Assembly (NCBI GenBank): GCA_025890175.1
Contig: JANPYM010000005.1
Coordinates: 2,318,166-2,382,165, forward strand
From: Ciborinia camelliae
Lineage: Eukaryota; Ascomycota; Leotiomycetes; Helotiales; Sclerotiniaceae
Direction of reading: 5' to 3'
DNA: 64,000 nucleotides
The notes beneath the pieces were generated by a model, which was given only the letters and a program-made list of their open reading frames with translations, searched no databases and was not told the origin of the DNA. Positions within the stretch are counted from its first letter, which is position 1, and every line of letters starts with the position of its first letter. Positions 48,796 to 61,335 of this stretch are shown in pieces. A program made the position numbers and the translations under genes.

Positions 48796-51700
48796 CTAGA
48801 GAACATATCCTCCACTACTTGCAACATCCCAGCCTCTCAAGCCTCTTCCCTCCTCGAGTTCCACACACCACCAAAGGACCTCTCTCGCTTTATCCTTCTG
48901 ACCTCCCAATTCATAAGCTCTCGCCAACGAATACCAAGCTTCTGAGCAATTCCAACCGGAACCTAGCTTGGTGAGGCCGGACAAAAGTCCATATGCACGA
49001 TCGCGAGCGGCAAGTCGATCAAGTTCGGCAGTTTGGGTGTTTTCTGGCGAGACGGAAAGATCTCGTTGGGGGGGAGTAGGAAGTGGAAGACCCAGAGGTC
49101 CAGGAGTCGAAGGAGAGATTGTTGATAACTGATGCGGTTGAGATTGAACCGATGTATTGAGGGTAGAGGCTGAGGGAGTACTGGTAGAAGCTGGGGGAGG
49201 GACTAGAGCTGGCATGGTGGGTAAGGGAGGAAGATCTTCAGTATAGATGTCTAGCAGAATATCGGACAGCCCAACAGTTGCAGCAGGATGGTTTGGAAAG
49301 TGACTTAAAGCCGCCTCGAAGTTTTCGAGGGCTGTATATGGAGAAGATTCATCGACAAAGAGATAGCCACGCTGTAAAGGCATTAATTAGTAAGTTGTAA
49401 AACATTGCTCGAGTAAACGTACCTCTGAGAAAACATCACCCCATAATTCAGCTACACTCTTTCCACCTCCCCAGCCCGAATGATCAAATGACGCGAAGCC
49501 TGTTGGATCGTTGAGAATATCCATTTCCAACCCATGAACCAACTTGTGCGCTTCTTCAATCGCACCTTTAGCATCTTCATACATGGTTGCACGCCGATAA
49601 AACCCAGCAATTAACAACCATACTTTGACTAGTGTTGATATTCTCCGTCGCCTCTCGGAGTTTTTAGAAAATCGTGTTGTGGGACTTGGTGAAGATGAAT
49701 ATGGAGTAACTGGTAAACGATTGTCTTGGGTCACGAAATTATTAAAATTTGCTGCTTTGAGAGTCGGCTCTTTATGTTCCAATTGCTGTGAGGCCGGAGG
49801 TAATGGTTTTGCGCTCTTTTCTAAATGATCTTGGTTTTGTGTATCTGTTTCCGTTGCAGCTCCGTCGGTCTGCTGCGGCCTCCCTACACTAGCGCTTCTG
49901 TTGCCTATTTTTTTATGCAGCTTTTCATGGTGATCTCCAGAGCGTCGGCGGTGGTGTCTTCCAGCGGTACCATTCTCATGAGTGACTTGAATAGTTGGCG
50001 CTTGATGATTCATGGTGTGTGTGGTGTCTGGCCTTTGAGAAATCGTGCTCTGTTCCATTGAAGCCACCAAATCCTTCCGCATTGCCCTATTCAGAGACCG
50101 TCCAAATATACTTCCTTTCATAGTCCTAATAGTCCCCGCGGAGGTTTTTGGGGGTACCAGCGTAATGTTCTGAGCTACTGTAGGAGTGGCTTCTCTGGAA
50201 GGATCGCCAAAAAGTCTCGTGTATAGGCTTAAAAGTTCATCACTGCAATTGACTGCAACATCAGAGCCCTCAAGGACTTCTAAGAGAGACAGTTGAGTCA
50301 TCTTGACCTCCAAGAGGTTTTCCTTTTCAAAGTCATCCATTTCATCCACTAAGCCCCGATTTCGCTCCGCGGACTTTTCGTTGAAATTCAGGTGGGCGCT
50401 TCGAAACGAACCTTCAAGTTCAGATCCTCCATATAGATTTTTTGAATCCCCAAATTGATCAAAGACTCCTTCACAGGATCTCACTGCTGTCATAAGATCC
50501 TGTCGTGCACTTAGAAGTAGAGCCATGAGGTGCCATAATGGTATCAGAGATCTTTCTCGTGAAAATTTGGTCGTGACGTGTGAGCCGTGGCCATTTGGTA
50601 AATCAATACGCGGAGGAGTAAGCCCAACTCTCACAACTTCGATTGCTGTAGATAGCTCTCTACGTTCTGCAAGGATTGTGCCCAGTGCAAACAGTGTTTC
50701 TACATCTGCTGTGCTCTCATATTCGGGGAGAAGAGCCCGACGAAAGCATTTTATAGCCTTCAGTTGAATATTCCCTCTCGAAGGTGCATCGAAAGTTAAT
50801 CGTGCCCATTGTGCATAGCCAATCCCGATTGAGCGCCAAGTCATGGCAAATATTTTGGGCGATATTTGGGTGCTTGAAACTATCGAATTTCCATTTTCAA
50901 GCAATCGCTCGGTTCCATTTTGCTGTTCGAGGGGGTGGTGTTTATTCAACCACTCCTCGAAAAAGTGACCAAGGTCTTTCGCCTTCTCTGCTCCTTGCCT
51001 TGAACCATATCGACATAATGCCCTGATACACTCAGCTCCCGTCTTTAAAACAGTTTCGTCATCATCTAAACCATGTTCTAATTCCCCAGTCTTCTCCACC
51101 CGAGCTTTTCCTCTTTTCACAATCTCCAAATAGGTATCAAATGCTTTAAACGCCAAATCAAATTCTGCGACTGCAACATGAACGGTAAACAAATATCGCA
51201 AGATTGGTGTTGAATGAAATGTCTTGGTTGCAGCATTATACAGAATGTCCAAAACACCCCTGCTAAGCGCATCTGCTCCGCCTTCACCAAGTTCATGTTC
51301 TTGCCATGTATTTCCACACAAAATTCTCCAATTTTGCATCACTAGTTCAACGAATGCTTCGACTTCCTCACTCGGTTCTTCAGCCTTCGGGAACTTTACT
51401 TCGCTCAATAACAGTTCCTCGTAGCGAACCTCTACTCGTTTCAGTTCTGCTTGTTGCTGTAGTTTCGATGATGATTCAGGGTATGCGGCGGTAAGAGCTG
51501 TGGTGGGGAATGGTAATTGTTGCTGAAGTAGATCCGATAATGTGATGTAGTATTCCTTCCATACCTGTCGCCTTGAGACTCCGGCATTCAGTGCTCGACC
51601 TAGAGGCTTCGATGGGGCCCATTCCCAAAATCTCGCCCAAGCACGGAATGCTGATAATGTTTCGGTTTCGAGTGTCGGAGACATCTTCGTTTTGATAGCA

Positions 51701-52484
51701 TGACTTGAGAGCATGCAAGATCCTGCCAATAATTCTTCGATCCAAGTATTCAATTCTTTTCGATAAGCAGATGTAGGTGATATGCTTGCCAGTATAGGCA
51801 GAGCGGAATCGAAGGTCTCCAATGATTCTGCTACTTGTCCAGTCCTTCGTTGTGAATCCCCTTTAATAAACGAGGCCTTGAGGGCGCACACCTTCGTCCA
51901 TTCACTTGATTCCTTGTTGGTCCCATCAAGTTGCGAAAACTCCGCTTCTATACTCTCAGGTAAACTCGAAGCTGCCAAAGCATGCTCTCCAAGATGCCAT
52001 TGTATCCAACCAATACAAACTTGTGCCTGGAAATCATCTTCGACATACTGCCGCTCGTTCGCTATAGCTTCTAGAAGTGGCGGTATATACCTTGAGAGAC
52101 CCGAGGATGTCGAGCCTGCTGTAGATGGCCGTGTGGAAGAGGTAGGTGTTTTGAGACAATGTTGTGTAACTGCATGTTCAGTTTCTGCGGTCAATGTGAG
52201 ACCTATGGCAACCAATTAGTGTCGATGATCATTGTAAGAAGTCTGCGAATAAGAGATCAAGTCTAGAAATATCATGGCAACATACATATCCGCGTAGGCG
52301 CATGTTTCCTAATCTTCCTCACAAGTTCTGGCACAGTATCCCAATTTCCATCACAACGAGCCGTGTCCAGGAGCTGAATATAATGAGCAGCTTTCGATTG
52401 ATCACGCTGTAGTAAAGTATGTAAGCAAATGTGAAGGCAGACATATTATTCATATTCTTCTCATGTATTTCAACTTACACTCAT
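48796..52484 (-). CDS. YPP1: YPP1/TTC7-like TPR protein (filamentation protein family)
   Basis: Ypp1/TTC7 is a TPR scaffold that recruits the phosphatidylinositol 4-kinase Stt4 to the plasma membrane; filamentous-fungal members have been annotated as filamentation or cargo-transport proteins. Four exons (52484-52479, 52406-52286, 52202-49423, 49371-48796) give 1160 aa. The first exon is only ATGAGT, followed by GTAAGT. Joins restore RKIRKHAPTRICLTLTAETEHAV and AELWGDVFSERGYLFVDESSPY. TPR-like blocks are seen around FQAQVCIGWIQWHLGEHALA, KVWLLIAGFYRRATMYEDAKGAIEEAH, YTALENFEAALSHFPNHPAATVGL and EAWYSLARAYELGGQKDKAREVLWW. A Pro/Ser-rich insert sits in the last exon. It is divergent from RIX1. 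Confidence 0.88.
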
Positions 52485-53568
52485 GTTCGCGCGTGTTCTT
52501 GTTTACTGGGTATGCAGTAGGATAGGTACTGTACTGGATGTATGGAAAAGAAATGGAGATGGTCAAGACGTCGAACCGAATGACAGCATGGTAAGGAGGT
52601 CGGTCGATCACAAGAGGGAGCAGCCAAGCTCAAGTGGAATTATGGGATTATGGAATTGATGAAATTAAAAATTTATTATGAGATTAAAGGTCTGGGACGA
52701 TAGATGGATGGATGGTAAGCAGGTTAGAAGTTTGATCCTTCATCAAGTCAATTATGGGATGGGATGGTGTTCAATTTATTTATTACTTGGTTTTGGTCTT
52801 GGTCTTGTCTTGAACATCTGATCCATGGACATTGGATAGGATAGGTAGGATAGCTACATTTTCCGAATCGGTGTTCACTCCTCCCTACCACCCCGTGCAT
52901 TGATATGGTCCAAGGGTTAGGTAATTTCTCTTGGCAAACGGAACCGGAAGAACATAATCCCATGATCCTGACATTACGTAACCAGACATCAAGACAAGGC
53001 TGAGGAAAGCTACGTTGACCGATTTATTGCCTCGGACCAACCATTCCAGTTTTTCTTCTTCAGATTGATGCTTCAAAAAGCTCCTCACCAACAACTGGAC
53101 ATATAAATATAAATATAAATATAAATGTAAAATAAAAATTAATATTATAGTATCGAAATATAAATGAATGTAAAAACATCTTTTAATACAGGGAAATCTG
53201 GTATGCTATTTTTTAGTCCAGAATATATAGAGATATTCCAATGATTAAAGGAAATGAAATCGTTTACATGCAAGGAAGGTACTAAATCCTAGTAGAATCT
53301 TTTAACATCGATAAAAGCATTCGCATCAAATTCTCTAAATTTCCATTGTATTATATGATGATACTTTGAATCTCTCCTCTCTCCTCTCTCTCCTTGACTT
53401 TTTTATAATTGAGAACTCTCCCTTTTCCCCTCAAAGAGATTTCCCATTGCCTTATTCTATTCTACGGTACTTACTCACTGCCGAAAAGGAAATCTCTTTC
53501 TTCAGGGTTTTCCACAAAACCGCAAAATCCAAAAGAAAGGCGCAAACTCTCGAAATTCAATTCCAGAG
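52485..53568. promoter_or_regulatory. Divergent intergenic region YPP1/RIX1
   Basis: No gene seen. An AAATAT hexamer repeat lies at about 53104-53128 and a TCTCTCC tract near 53378-53393, 180 bp before the RIX1 start. It should hold both promoters. Confidence 0.5.
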
Positions 53569-55805
53569 ATGTCTCTTCCATCTGAGCTGCGCATTCTTTG
53601 CCTACGCCTTACTTCTACTCCTCCAGAAGACCTTCCGAATCTCACTCCTACTCTTGTTCAATATGTTCTTCAATGTCAAATTCCCCTTTCCAACCCTAGT
53701 GTAAATTCAGGAAAGGCGGACGCATCGCAATCGGCAGTTTTGGTCCACAAATTGAAGACCCAACTGACAACATTGTTGAATGGCAAGAGCCCCGGGGGAA
53801 GATTCGCTGCTATCGTCTTGATCAAGGTCGTAGTCGAAGTTGGTGGTTGGGAGATTTTGCGCGATGCGGGATCTTGGGTACGAGGATTGCTCTCGATTCT
53901 TGGAGTACGTGTGAAAATTGTTCCTGCCATTATTGCTATCCTGTTTCATGTAAATACTAATTTCCATATTAGAAGCCTGACTCAAGTGCTGCCAAAGAGC
54001 TGTGCATTGTGACCCTTACCAAAATTTATTGCATGACCCATCAATACCAAACTTTGGTCCGAGAAATCACCACGCCCACGTTGCCCACCTTTGTAACGTC
54101 TTCTTTGAATGTGATATCGCCTAAGTCATCGATGAATGTCCTGGATGTATCTCCATCATTAGTAGAGACAGTCTTCAGGTCATTTGCCATGTTGCTGCCT
54201 CGCTATACCACCGTCTTCCGCCCTTTCGCATCCCAATTACGTGCAGTCACCAGACCATATTTAGCATCCACCATTTGTGATCGGAGTCATGTTCCGTTCT
54301 CGGTAAAGGAGAGTGCTCGTAAATTGGTGGTCATTCTGCATCAGACTGTCGCGAAGAATGGCGGAGGAGAAGAATGGGGAAAGGCGGTTCGAGGGCTTGT
54401 GCAAGATATTCACAAGACTGCCGATCAAGTATTCCGAGCTGTCGTCGAAGACTGGGAATCGACTGCTGGATACATTGCTGAACCCGTAAATGTTAATGAA
54501 GAACTCTCCGGTGGTGCGCGGACCCCCGAGGATCTATCCCGCTGGACTGGTATTGATGCTGGTATTGAAAGGTTGGTAGGCTTACTCGAATTCCTTGATG
54601 AGTATCTTAAGGGACCTACTCCTTCAGCTGTCACAATCCCGGTTGGATCTATTTTCGATGCAATCACCAGAATTTTGTCTATTTCTTTGCCGCTTGATTC
54701 GACGGATTCCAATTCCGGGAGTCTGAGGCTGCATCCTGCTATTGACCGTGATGAGAGGGATGGATTATGGACTGGCCTGCCGAAAGTTTTCGTTTCTGCA
54801 ATGGATCTTATCAGCACTATGTCTGCCACTTTAGAACAAAGTTTTGTCTCTTTGGCACAGGGAAGCCTCGACTTGCTGATATGGTCTTTTTCGTCTGGGA
54901 GAACTCACCAGGAAGTTCGTGCATCGACATATTCTTTAGCCAGTAAACTTCTGCCCTTGGTTAGCCAAAGTTTGGATAAGTCACGTGTCTCAAAACTCGT
55001 TCCAATAATGCGAGCATGCTGTAAAGATCTTGAGACAAGTTATTCAGGCATCAGCAGCTCTGAAGCCAATAGATCTCTGCCCAAGGGAATGTCAAGTCAG
55101 AATGCAGATACTTTACTTCACGGCTCCATATCCACGATTGTCGTTGTTGATCCGAATGTTGTTGCGGCTGCCACTTCCCTTCTACCTGTATTGTTATCGG
55201 ACCTTCCTCAGGGGTATCTCGATATATCGATGCGCTCTCAACTCGAACGTACTGCTATTCTGGGACATAATAAAGAGGCAATGTTAGCAAGCATACTCAA
55301 TCCTTTCGTGGGAAAGAATGGAAAGGCATTAGCGAGTGTTCTTCCACATATCACGAGAGCATTTCCAAATGATGACTCAGTGGAGATTCTTCTTCGCCCC
55401 CGCATGCCGATGATACCTGCTAAACATAGCACATCAGCACTTAATGATCTTACAGAAGATCTCGATACCGAAGACGATATTATGGATAGCATAGATGAGG
55501 TGCCTCTCACGAACAAGAGTGTAGATGAAAGTGATCTGTTGATGTCAGAGAACGACAGTCGCGGCATACCGGGGGAAAACTTTAGCACCACTTTAGCCAA
55601 CGGTTTCCCTACTACATCCACTCGCCAAACAGAAGCGCCCGCCCCTCTACCAACTCTAAGCCAGACCCTCCCCGAATCTCGACCCTTGGGCCAACGGACA
55701 ATGAATACCGATACGATCATGAGCTACGATGATGCCGACGACTCGGATTCGGATTCGGATGGTAGCGTGCATCTTACAATGCAGTTGGACTCGGATAGCG
55801 AATAA
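53569..55805 (+). CDS. RIX1: Rix1, pre-60S ribosome assembly factor
   Basis: Rix1 (PELP1 in animals) is the core of the Rix1-Ipi1-Ipi3 complex that, with Rea1, remodels pre-60S particles and supports ITS2 processing in the nucleus. Exons 53569-53904 and 53973-55805 (68-bp intron) give 722 aa. The join restores LSILGKPDSSAAKELCIVTLTKIY. Family blocks are RFAAIVLIKVVVEVGGWEIL, TLTKIYCMTHQYQTLVREITTPTLP, LLPRYTTVFRPFASQLR and LIDAITRIL-like IFDAITRILSISLP. The C-terminus is acidic (SYDDADDSDSDSDGSVHL), as is usual. The alternative upstream plus-strand ATG at 53366 is in another frame. Confidence 0.92.
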
Positions 55806-57543
55806 ATGCAAACAGACTCTCCAGTCAAGAGCACTACACCTTGCGCTATTGTCAACTGTATGAGGGCGCATTCGATTTAGAGCTTTACATTGTATTTTCG
55901 AAAATGGTAGTATAGTAGCTAGAATAATGAATGGCAGGCATGCTTGTATAGAAAACCAAAAATCAAAAATCATAAACCATCAATGTCTATCCTGCATTCA
56001 TTCCAATGGTTTCTTATCCATTTTCTCAAAAGATCATTCAAAACCAACTCCGGGTTTTATTCATCTATAAAAATAATTTCATCGATTATCAAACTGTTCA
56101 TCTCGGTATTTCATCTGGTCTCAGGCTCTTCTCTCTCTTCCGTAGTTGTACAGATTATTGTAGCTAGGTCCCTAGGTACGTACGTACTGAACTAGGTGTA
56201 ATATCATAATGGTACGAGATTAATTAACTTGTTATGCCGTCGTAGAAATTTACGGTTGTGCATGTTTGTTTTGTTGACTCCTTTGCGTTTCTATCTCGCT
56301 TGTTGTAAATAGAAATTCTGGAATGTAATTATGGGCTGGAGGTCGGAATTCATCTTCTTTCTTTCATCTGTGGGTATCACTTCTAGAACGCTGTCCGCGA
56401 CGCATGGGGTTTGAGTTTGCATAACGCGGGGTCTAATGAATATATAGATAGAGATGAGATAGAGATGAGATGAGGTATTGTATAGATAGAATGGTTTATT
56501 TAGGTAATTGGGAATAAAAGTTGTTGGAACTTTTGCGATGGATGGTTGAATACAATCATTGGACGAAAGTTGGAATCAAGAGAAACCAGCAGTCCATCTG
56601 GTTTCTGCGTCCATCACGCACCAGCTCTAGCTAGGTAAGCACTTAGATTCGAATCGCAGATCTCTTCATGGAGCTTTTCTGCATACTCCCTCCCCCATAT
56701 GGATCTCTCTCAAATTCAACCCCTTCTGAAGATACATTCATCTCTCTTGCGCTACCTATCTATATCACTTCTACACTCCTGCGCTACCCCACATGATTCT
56801 ACGCTTCGATTCTACAATACGTTTAAGCTTCAAACCCTTATTTCGACTTCAAATTCAAATTCAAATTCAAGTTCGCTGAGAATCTTCTCTTTCTTGATAT
56901 TCTGGTGTAGGAGTTGACATGCCAATCAGGGTGTGAGACGCTCGTCTAGTGTCGTACGGTACTATACGATTCCTACTATACGATTCGTATCGTCATGCGG
57001 TAAAGCCAGTAGTTGATTATAGTGGAAAGAGAGGATATAAAATGTACAAGCTAGAGATGAAAGCATACAGGTATGGCAGGGCATAAGGCATAGTAGGGCA
57101 TAATAGAGTTCAATAATTCATATGTACTGTCACATGCGTCACATCGAATCATGTAGGTGAAATCGAAGATCTGCAATCTGATAAAAGAACTATACTGAAG
57201 AGGAAAGGATGACTAGCTACATGGCATTCACTGGGCAGGGGCCTAGGCATGACATGCTTTTGGATGCGGTCTGCATGGAGACTAAATCATGTGATGATAT
57301 CACGTGAAAAGCCACGTGAGCCGATCGCAGTAAAATGGAGGGGTCGGTTTTTGGCTCCTGTCCCGAAGCCCTTCAACTTCGTTTCAGGCATATCATTTTT
57401 TGTTTGGAACAATTGCGTGAATTAAGTGTATATTAGAAACATTTCCTTCACTGCTATCCCAACCCAACACTATATAGGTACCTATTCATACTCCGCTAAT
57501 TTATTACGCCTGTCATCCCATCGTGTCACGAATTTGCCCCAAA
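55806..57543. other. 1.7 kb intergenic region between RIX1 and chitin deacetylase
   Basis: No gene seen; both neighbours end here. It contains a CCTAGGTACGTACGTAC word near 56170, a pair of CACGTGA sites near 57302-57320 and one copy of an 82-bp dispersed repeat (57129-57210). Confidence 0.55.
57129..57210. repeat. Dispersed 82-bp repeat, copy A
   Basis: Matches 62471-62552 along its whole length without gaps, sharing GTCACAYGCGTC, CATCGAATCAT, AATCTGAT and CTGAAGAGGAAAGGAT. Both copies are in the same orientation. Confidence 0.75.
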
Positions 57544-59533
57544 TTAATACGTAAAACCAGTACTCACGCAACCTATATCAGAATGGCGACAGTGAGCACA
57601 ATACAGCGTCAGCGCTATGCACATTCTGTTAAATTCATGGCGAGCACCACGGTCACTGCATTTGAAAATATCTGAAAAGCAAGTGCCGGCTGATTTGTGG
57701 CATGAGTGCCTATCGGTGAAAGGTTGAATCGTGCCACACGAATTTCCAGGCAACGCAGCTGGGGTTGAAGGAAAAGCTGGTGCCGGAACAGCCACTGAAG
57801 GCAATTGTTTCATCGTGGACAATGGATTGTACAATGCATTTGTGGAGCTTGTTGACGTTTTAGCAGATGTGGTGGATGACTTCACGGAACTGGGCACAGT
57901 GCTCATAGATTTCGAAGTTGTTGCCGACGAAGTTGCCGAAGAGATAAGAGTCGAGGATGCGGCAGAACCTTGAGCACTCATTGAAGCGATAGATGGCGAA
58001 GTACTGCTGGTCGTTACGCTTGCGGACCCAGAAGCACTCTGGGATGAAACTGCAGGGGTATTCAGAGTACGATACCAGTTGGTTCTGTCAGTATCGCCTA
58101 GACATTCTCCGACCGTTACACCCTTCCATCCTTTGGCCTTGATTTGATCGAAATAGTAGCTGGAAAGGTTACCGACGGATTGTTGTATAATATCGTGCTG
58201 AATTGACAAATAGTCTGTGGGGCCGTTCAAAGCAAGTGCTTTCTGCACAATGTCCTTAGAGTTCTGAATTTGTGATGGCAAAGGATTCAAATAATCTTGA
58301 GTGTCCAAATCGAAATAGACTCTGTGGTATCCCAAAGTTTTCATGTCTGCCCAGCATCCTGACGCTTCAGTGCAATCAGAATATGGGGGTCTCATATAGG
58401 TTGGCCATTTTCCGATGATGTTATTAAAGGCCATTTCGTTCTTAACCATTTGCTGCATTCGGAGGTCGTGGGAAATGTTCGAAAGAGAGTAATGACTCCA
58501 GGTATGCGAGGCAACTTGGTGTCCCTCTGCAATCATGCGTTGAATCAAAGCTGGATATGGGGCAGTAATATCGATTTCTCCTTTTCCATTGTTGTTGCCC
58601 GTGATAAAGAATGTCGCTTGAAAACCATATGTCTTTAGGACATCGAGCAGATCGGCTGTGTATTTGTATGGACCATCATCGTAGGTAAGGGCTACCACTT
58701 TATCTTGCACGCAATCTAAGATATCAGCCGTATAACTGACAGGTCCCTTCAACGGTCTTGGAGCATCAAGAGTTGATGGTCCGGCTGGTGTGGCATCTGA
58801 GTCGCATCTACCATATCCACCACGTAAGCAGTTTCCAGGGTCGGAACAATATTCTTGGCCATTTCCGCAGTATCCAGAAACTTTGGGCAAGTTAGTAAGA
58901 ATCCTAGACTCATCTGAACACGTTTACTCACCACTGCAACATTGATTGCCGCTACAAACTGCACCACCAAAGTTTGGACCACAATTACCTCCTGTAGACG
59001 GCTCGCTAGCATCAGCAACACAAGATCCAAATTTAGGTTGACACCCCATGGCGCAATAATCAGTCGTGTTTCCACAATATCCTGCTCCAGAACAGCAAAG
59101 TCCTCCGGTGCAAGAACGTCCTGCATTGTTCGATCCACATAAGAATGAGTTATCCGATGGTTGAACTACTGCTCCGGAGCAAGTACCGAAGGCGGTTTGA
59201 CACCCAGTTCCACAGTAGTCTGACAAACGCAAATTAGTACACACCATTGATGGTGGATATCTGAGACATACCGGTTGTGTTACCACAATAGCCATAGGCT
59301 GAACAGCATCCTCCTGTGTTTGAAGCAGCATCACAAGAATAGCTCTTGTTGGCTCCCGCGAATGCATTTCCACAGCTGTTGTCGGGACTTATTGTGGCCC
59401 GACTTGTAATGTCCCTTTTGGAAAGAAAGGCTAGAAAGTCGATATCTTGAGAACTTATTCCTTCCGACTCACATGCAAGACTCATACCACTGAGCGCGAA
59501 GCCCACAGTTAGAGTTAAAAAAAAAGCCTTCAT
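57544..59533 (-). CDS. Secreted chitin deacetylase with three CBM18 modules
   Basis: Carbohydrate esterase 4 enzymes remove acetyl groups from chitin, in wall remodelling or to escape plant chitinases. Exons 59533-59272, 59219-58932 and 58880-57544 (introns 52 and 51 bp) give 628 aa. A signal peptide MKAFFLTLTVGFALSGMSLA opens the protein. Three Cys-rich CBM18-like modules follow, with CCSAYGYCGNTTDYCGTGCQ, CCSGAGYCGNTTDYCAMGCQ and CCSVSGYCGNGQEYCSDPG. The CE4 motifs are TYDDGPY (catalytic Asp and metal Asp), SHTWSHYSL (metal His pair), MRPPYSDC, DTQDYLNP and LSIQHDI. A Ser/Thr-rich linker of about 90 residues and a Cys-rich tail end the protein. The start was taken at 59533 because the frame upstream has only TTG. 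Confidence 0.93.
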
Positions 59534-60811
59534 CTTGGTCGACAATATAAATTAGAAAATGGGTTCAGAAAATCTACAATAGAAACTTGGAAGAATAAAT
59601 GGTGATGACCGAATGACTGAATATATTACGGAGATGATTTCAAAAGAAATTTGCCAATTCAGACGAAGAATGGCAGCAGTCTGATGAGCCGGATTAAGGG
59701 TGAGGAGAGAGGAAAAAGGAAAGAAACAGTGAAGAGATATATAGAATCACCACCTCATGCCAGTGCAGGTGGGCTGAGAGATCAGAAAAATGCCCCGACC
59801 TGTCACCACCGAGCAACAAGAATACACGCCATGCAGGAGCCGCAAATCATCTGTTCTTTGACGACACTTTTTACATACATCCATGAGGCGATTCGCGGAA
59901 TTGTTGCCAAATTATGCGGCCAAGAAGGGCCATGGCGTCCCAGGTCGTGTCAAGTCCGTGGAATCATGGGATGCTAACGCCAAAAATCTCGGCTCGGGTT
60001 GTTTGTCATGTATTTTCATGAATTTGATTCGTCAACGTCACTTGAAACAATGTTTTGTGGAGGGAAGATCGATTTAATTCTCCGTAAGGGGCAGTGGTTA
60101 CTCGGGAGGAAGAAGGGGTTTAAATTGGCGGGGAAAGCCTGTCTATCTATTTTCAGTGCACTTGCTTATTTTATTCTCCTGGGGTATTTCGATTTCATTG
60201 GATCATCTCAACTTCAATATTCAATTCAATTCATTTTCTGAAAATTCTAGAATCTTAATATAGTATTTGTGTACCTTCAGTCCATATCGTTGTCCAATAC
60301 ATGTCATTGTCCAATTGTCATCTTTTCCTTAAAGACCTGAACAAGCCCTGGAGTTCGTTGCTCTCGACCCCTTTTGATCGGTTAATGCACAGCCTTCATT
60401 GTCCAAGCTGGACTATTGTAAAATCAATTCTTCGAACGGAGGAGGGTCAAAGCATGAGAGGAAGTTGTTCTCTATTGATTTTTTCATTGCAGGTAAAGTA
60501 TTATAATTATTGATACTGTTATTATTTTGTATTAAAAAAGCTCCAGATCTTACAAAGAGGCAATGAGTATATCTTCATTTTTTTCCTCAGTATTGATGCG
60601 ACCCTATCCGTAGAACGCCCGGCTCGTATAATTCGGTCCCTTCCCATTAGCTAATGGGCTGGCGCCCGCTTGGTCCATTCCCTCGCACAGACCAATAGGG
60701 CTCAACAGGTCGAAACGTGGGGTAAGAGATTTACCCCTCTCCTCCGATCAGTACAGACTGTACAGTAACTGAACGAAGAATTTAAGATTCTTAGGGAGTC
60801 GTCTCGTCCTC
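59534..60811. other. Intergenic region upstream of the chitin deacetylase
   Basis: No gene supported; several 60-110-codon plus-strand frames lack motifs. It carries the chitin deacetylase promoter. The GC-rich block 60605-60730 contains the inverted word pair CATTAGCTAATG at about 60646. Confidence 0.5.
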
Positions 60812-61335
60812 TCACGACTCCTGTTTATTGATGTCAGCTTATTTCACGGGTACTCAATGGTGGGGATTGTGAGGCTTACTTGGCAAGCGAAGTCAGTGTA
60901 GCATCTCTCTCCAAACTTTGGCTCGTACAACACAAATCTCTTAAGGCGGACACAAGACAAAGTCTTGGCACAAGTGCTGGCGTTAGCTGAACCAACGACA
61001 GCATCTGGTTTGGCGATTTGAGCATCTTTGCCAATGACGGCAGTGATGTTGAATGGGGTGGTCGCTGTCCAAGTTCCATCTTCATAGTCAATAGAATCAT
61101 CAGTGTTGATGATTGCTTTCTTGGTTGGGGTTTGGCCGGCGGGAGATGAAGGCCTGGTTGGGAAGTAGTCAACCTCAGCATAAGCAACACCGGTCATGTT
61201 GTTGAAGCAGTTGACGAGATAATAGATTTGAGTAGAATTGGCGGCTTCAACGGCTGCTGGCACGGGGGTTTCGGCAGCTGAGGCAAGAGCCGAGAGGAAT
61301 AGGAGGGGGGTAGCGGCAATCATGGAGAAATGCAT
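60812..61335 (-). CDS. Small secreted protein of unknown function
   Basis: A signal peptide is evident (MHFSMIAATPLLFLSALASAA), followed by a domain of about 130 residues with five cysteines (VNCFNN, STCAKTLSC, RCYTDFAC). Read straight through, the frame ends at 60844 (163 aa). A 59-bp intron (60879-60821; donor GTAAGC, CTGAC branch, ACAG acceptor) would instead end the protein CQES at 60812 (154 aa). I favour the spliced form because the read-through tail begins exactly at the donor. Several N-glycosylation sites (NST, NMT, NIT, NAS) are present. No family recognised. It could be a cell-wall or effector-like protein, but nothing in the sequence proves this. Confidence 0.7.

Noticed and set aside
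60605..60730. tRNA or rRNA fragment in the GC-rich block
   Set aside because: No cloverleaf or consistent A and B boxes could be drawn.
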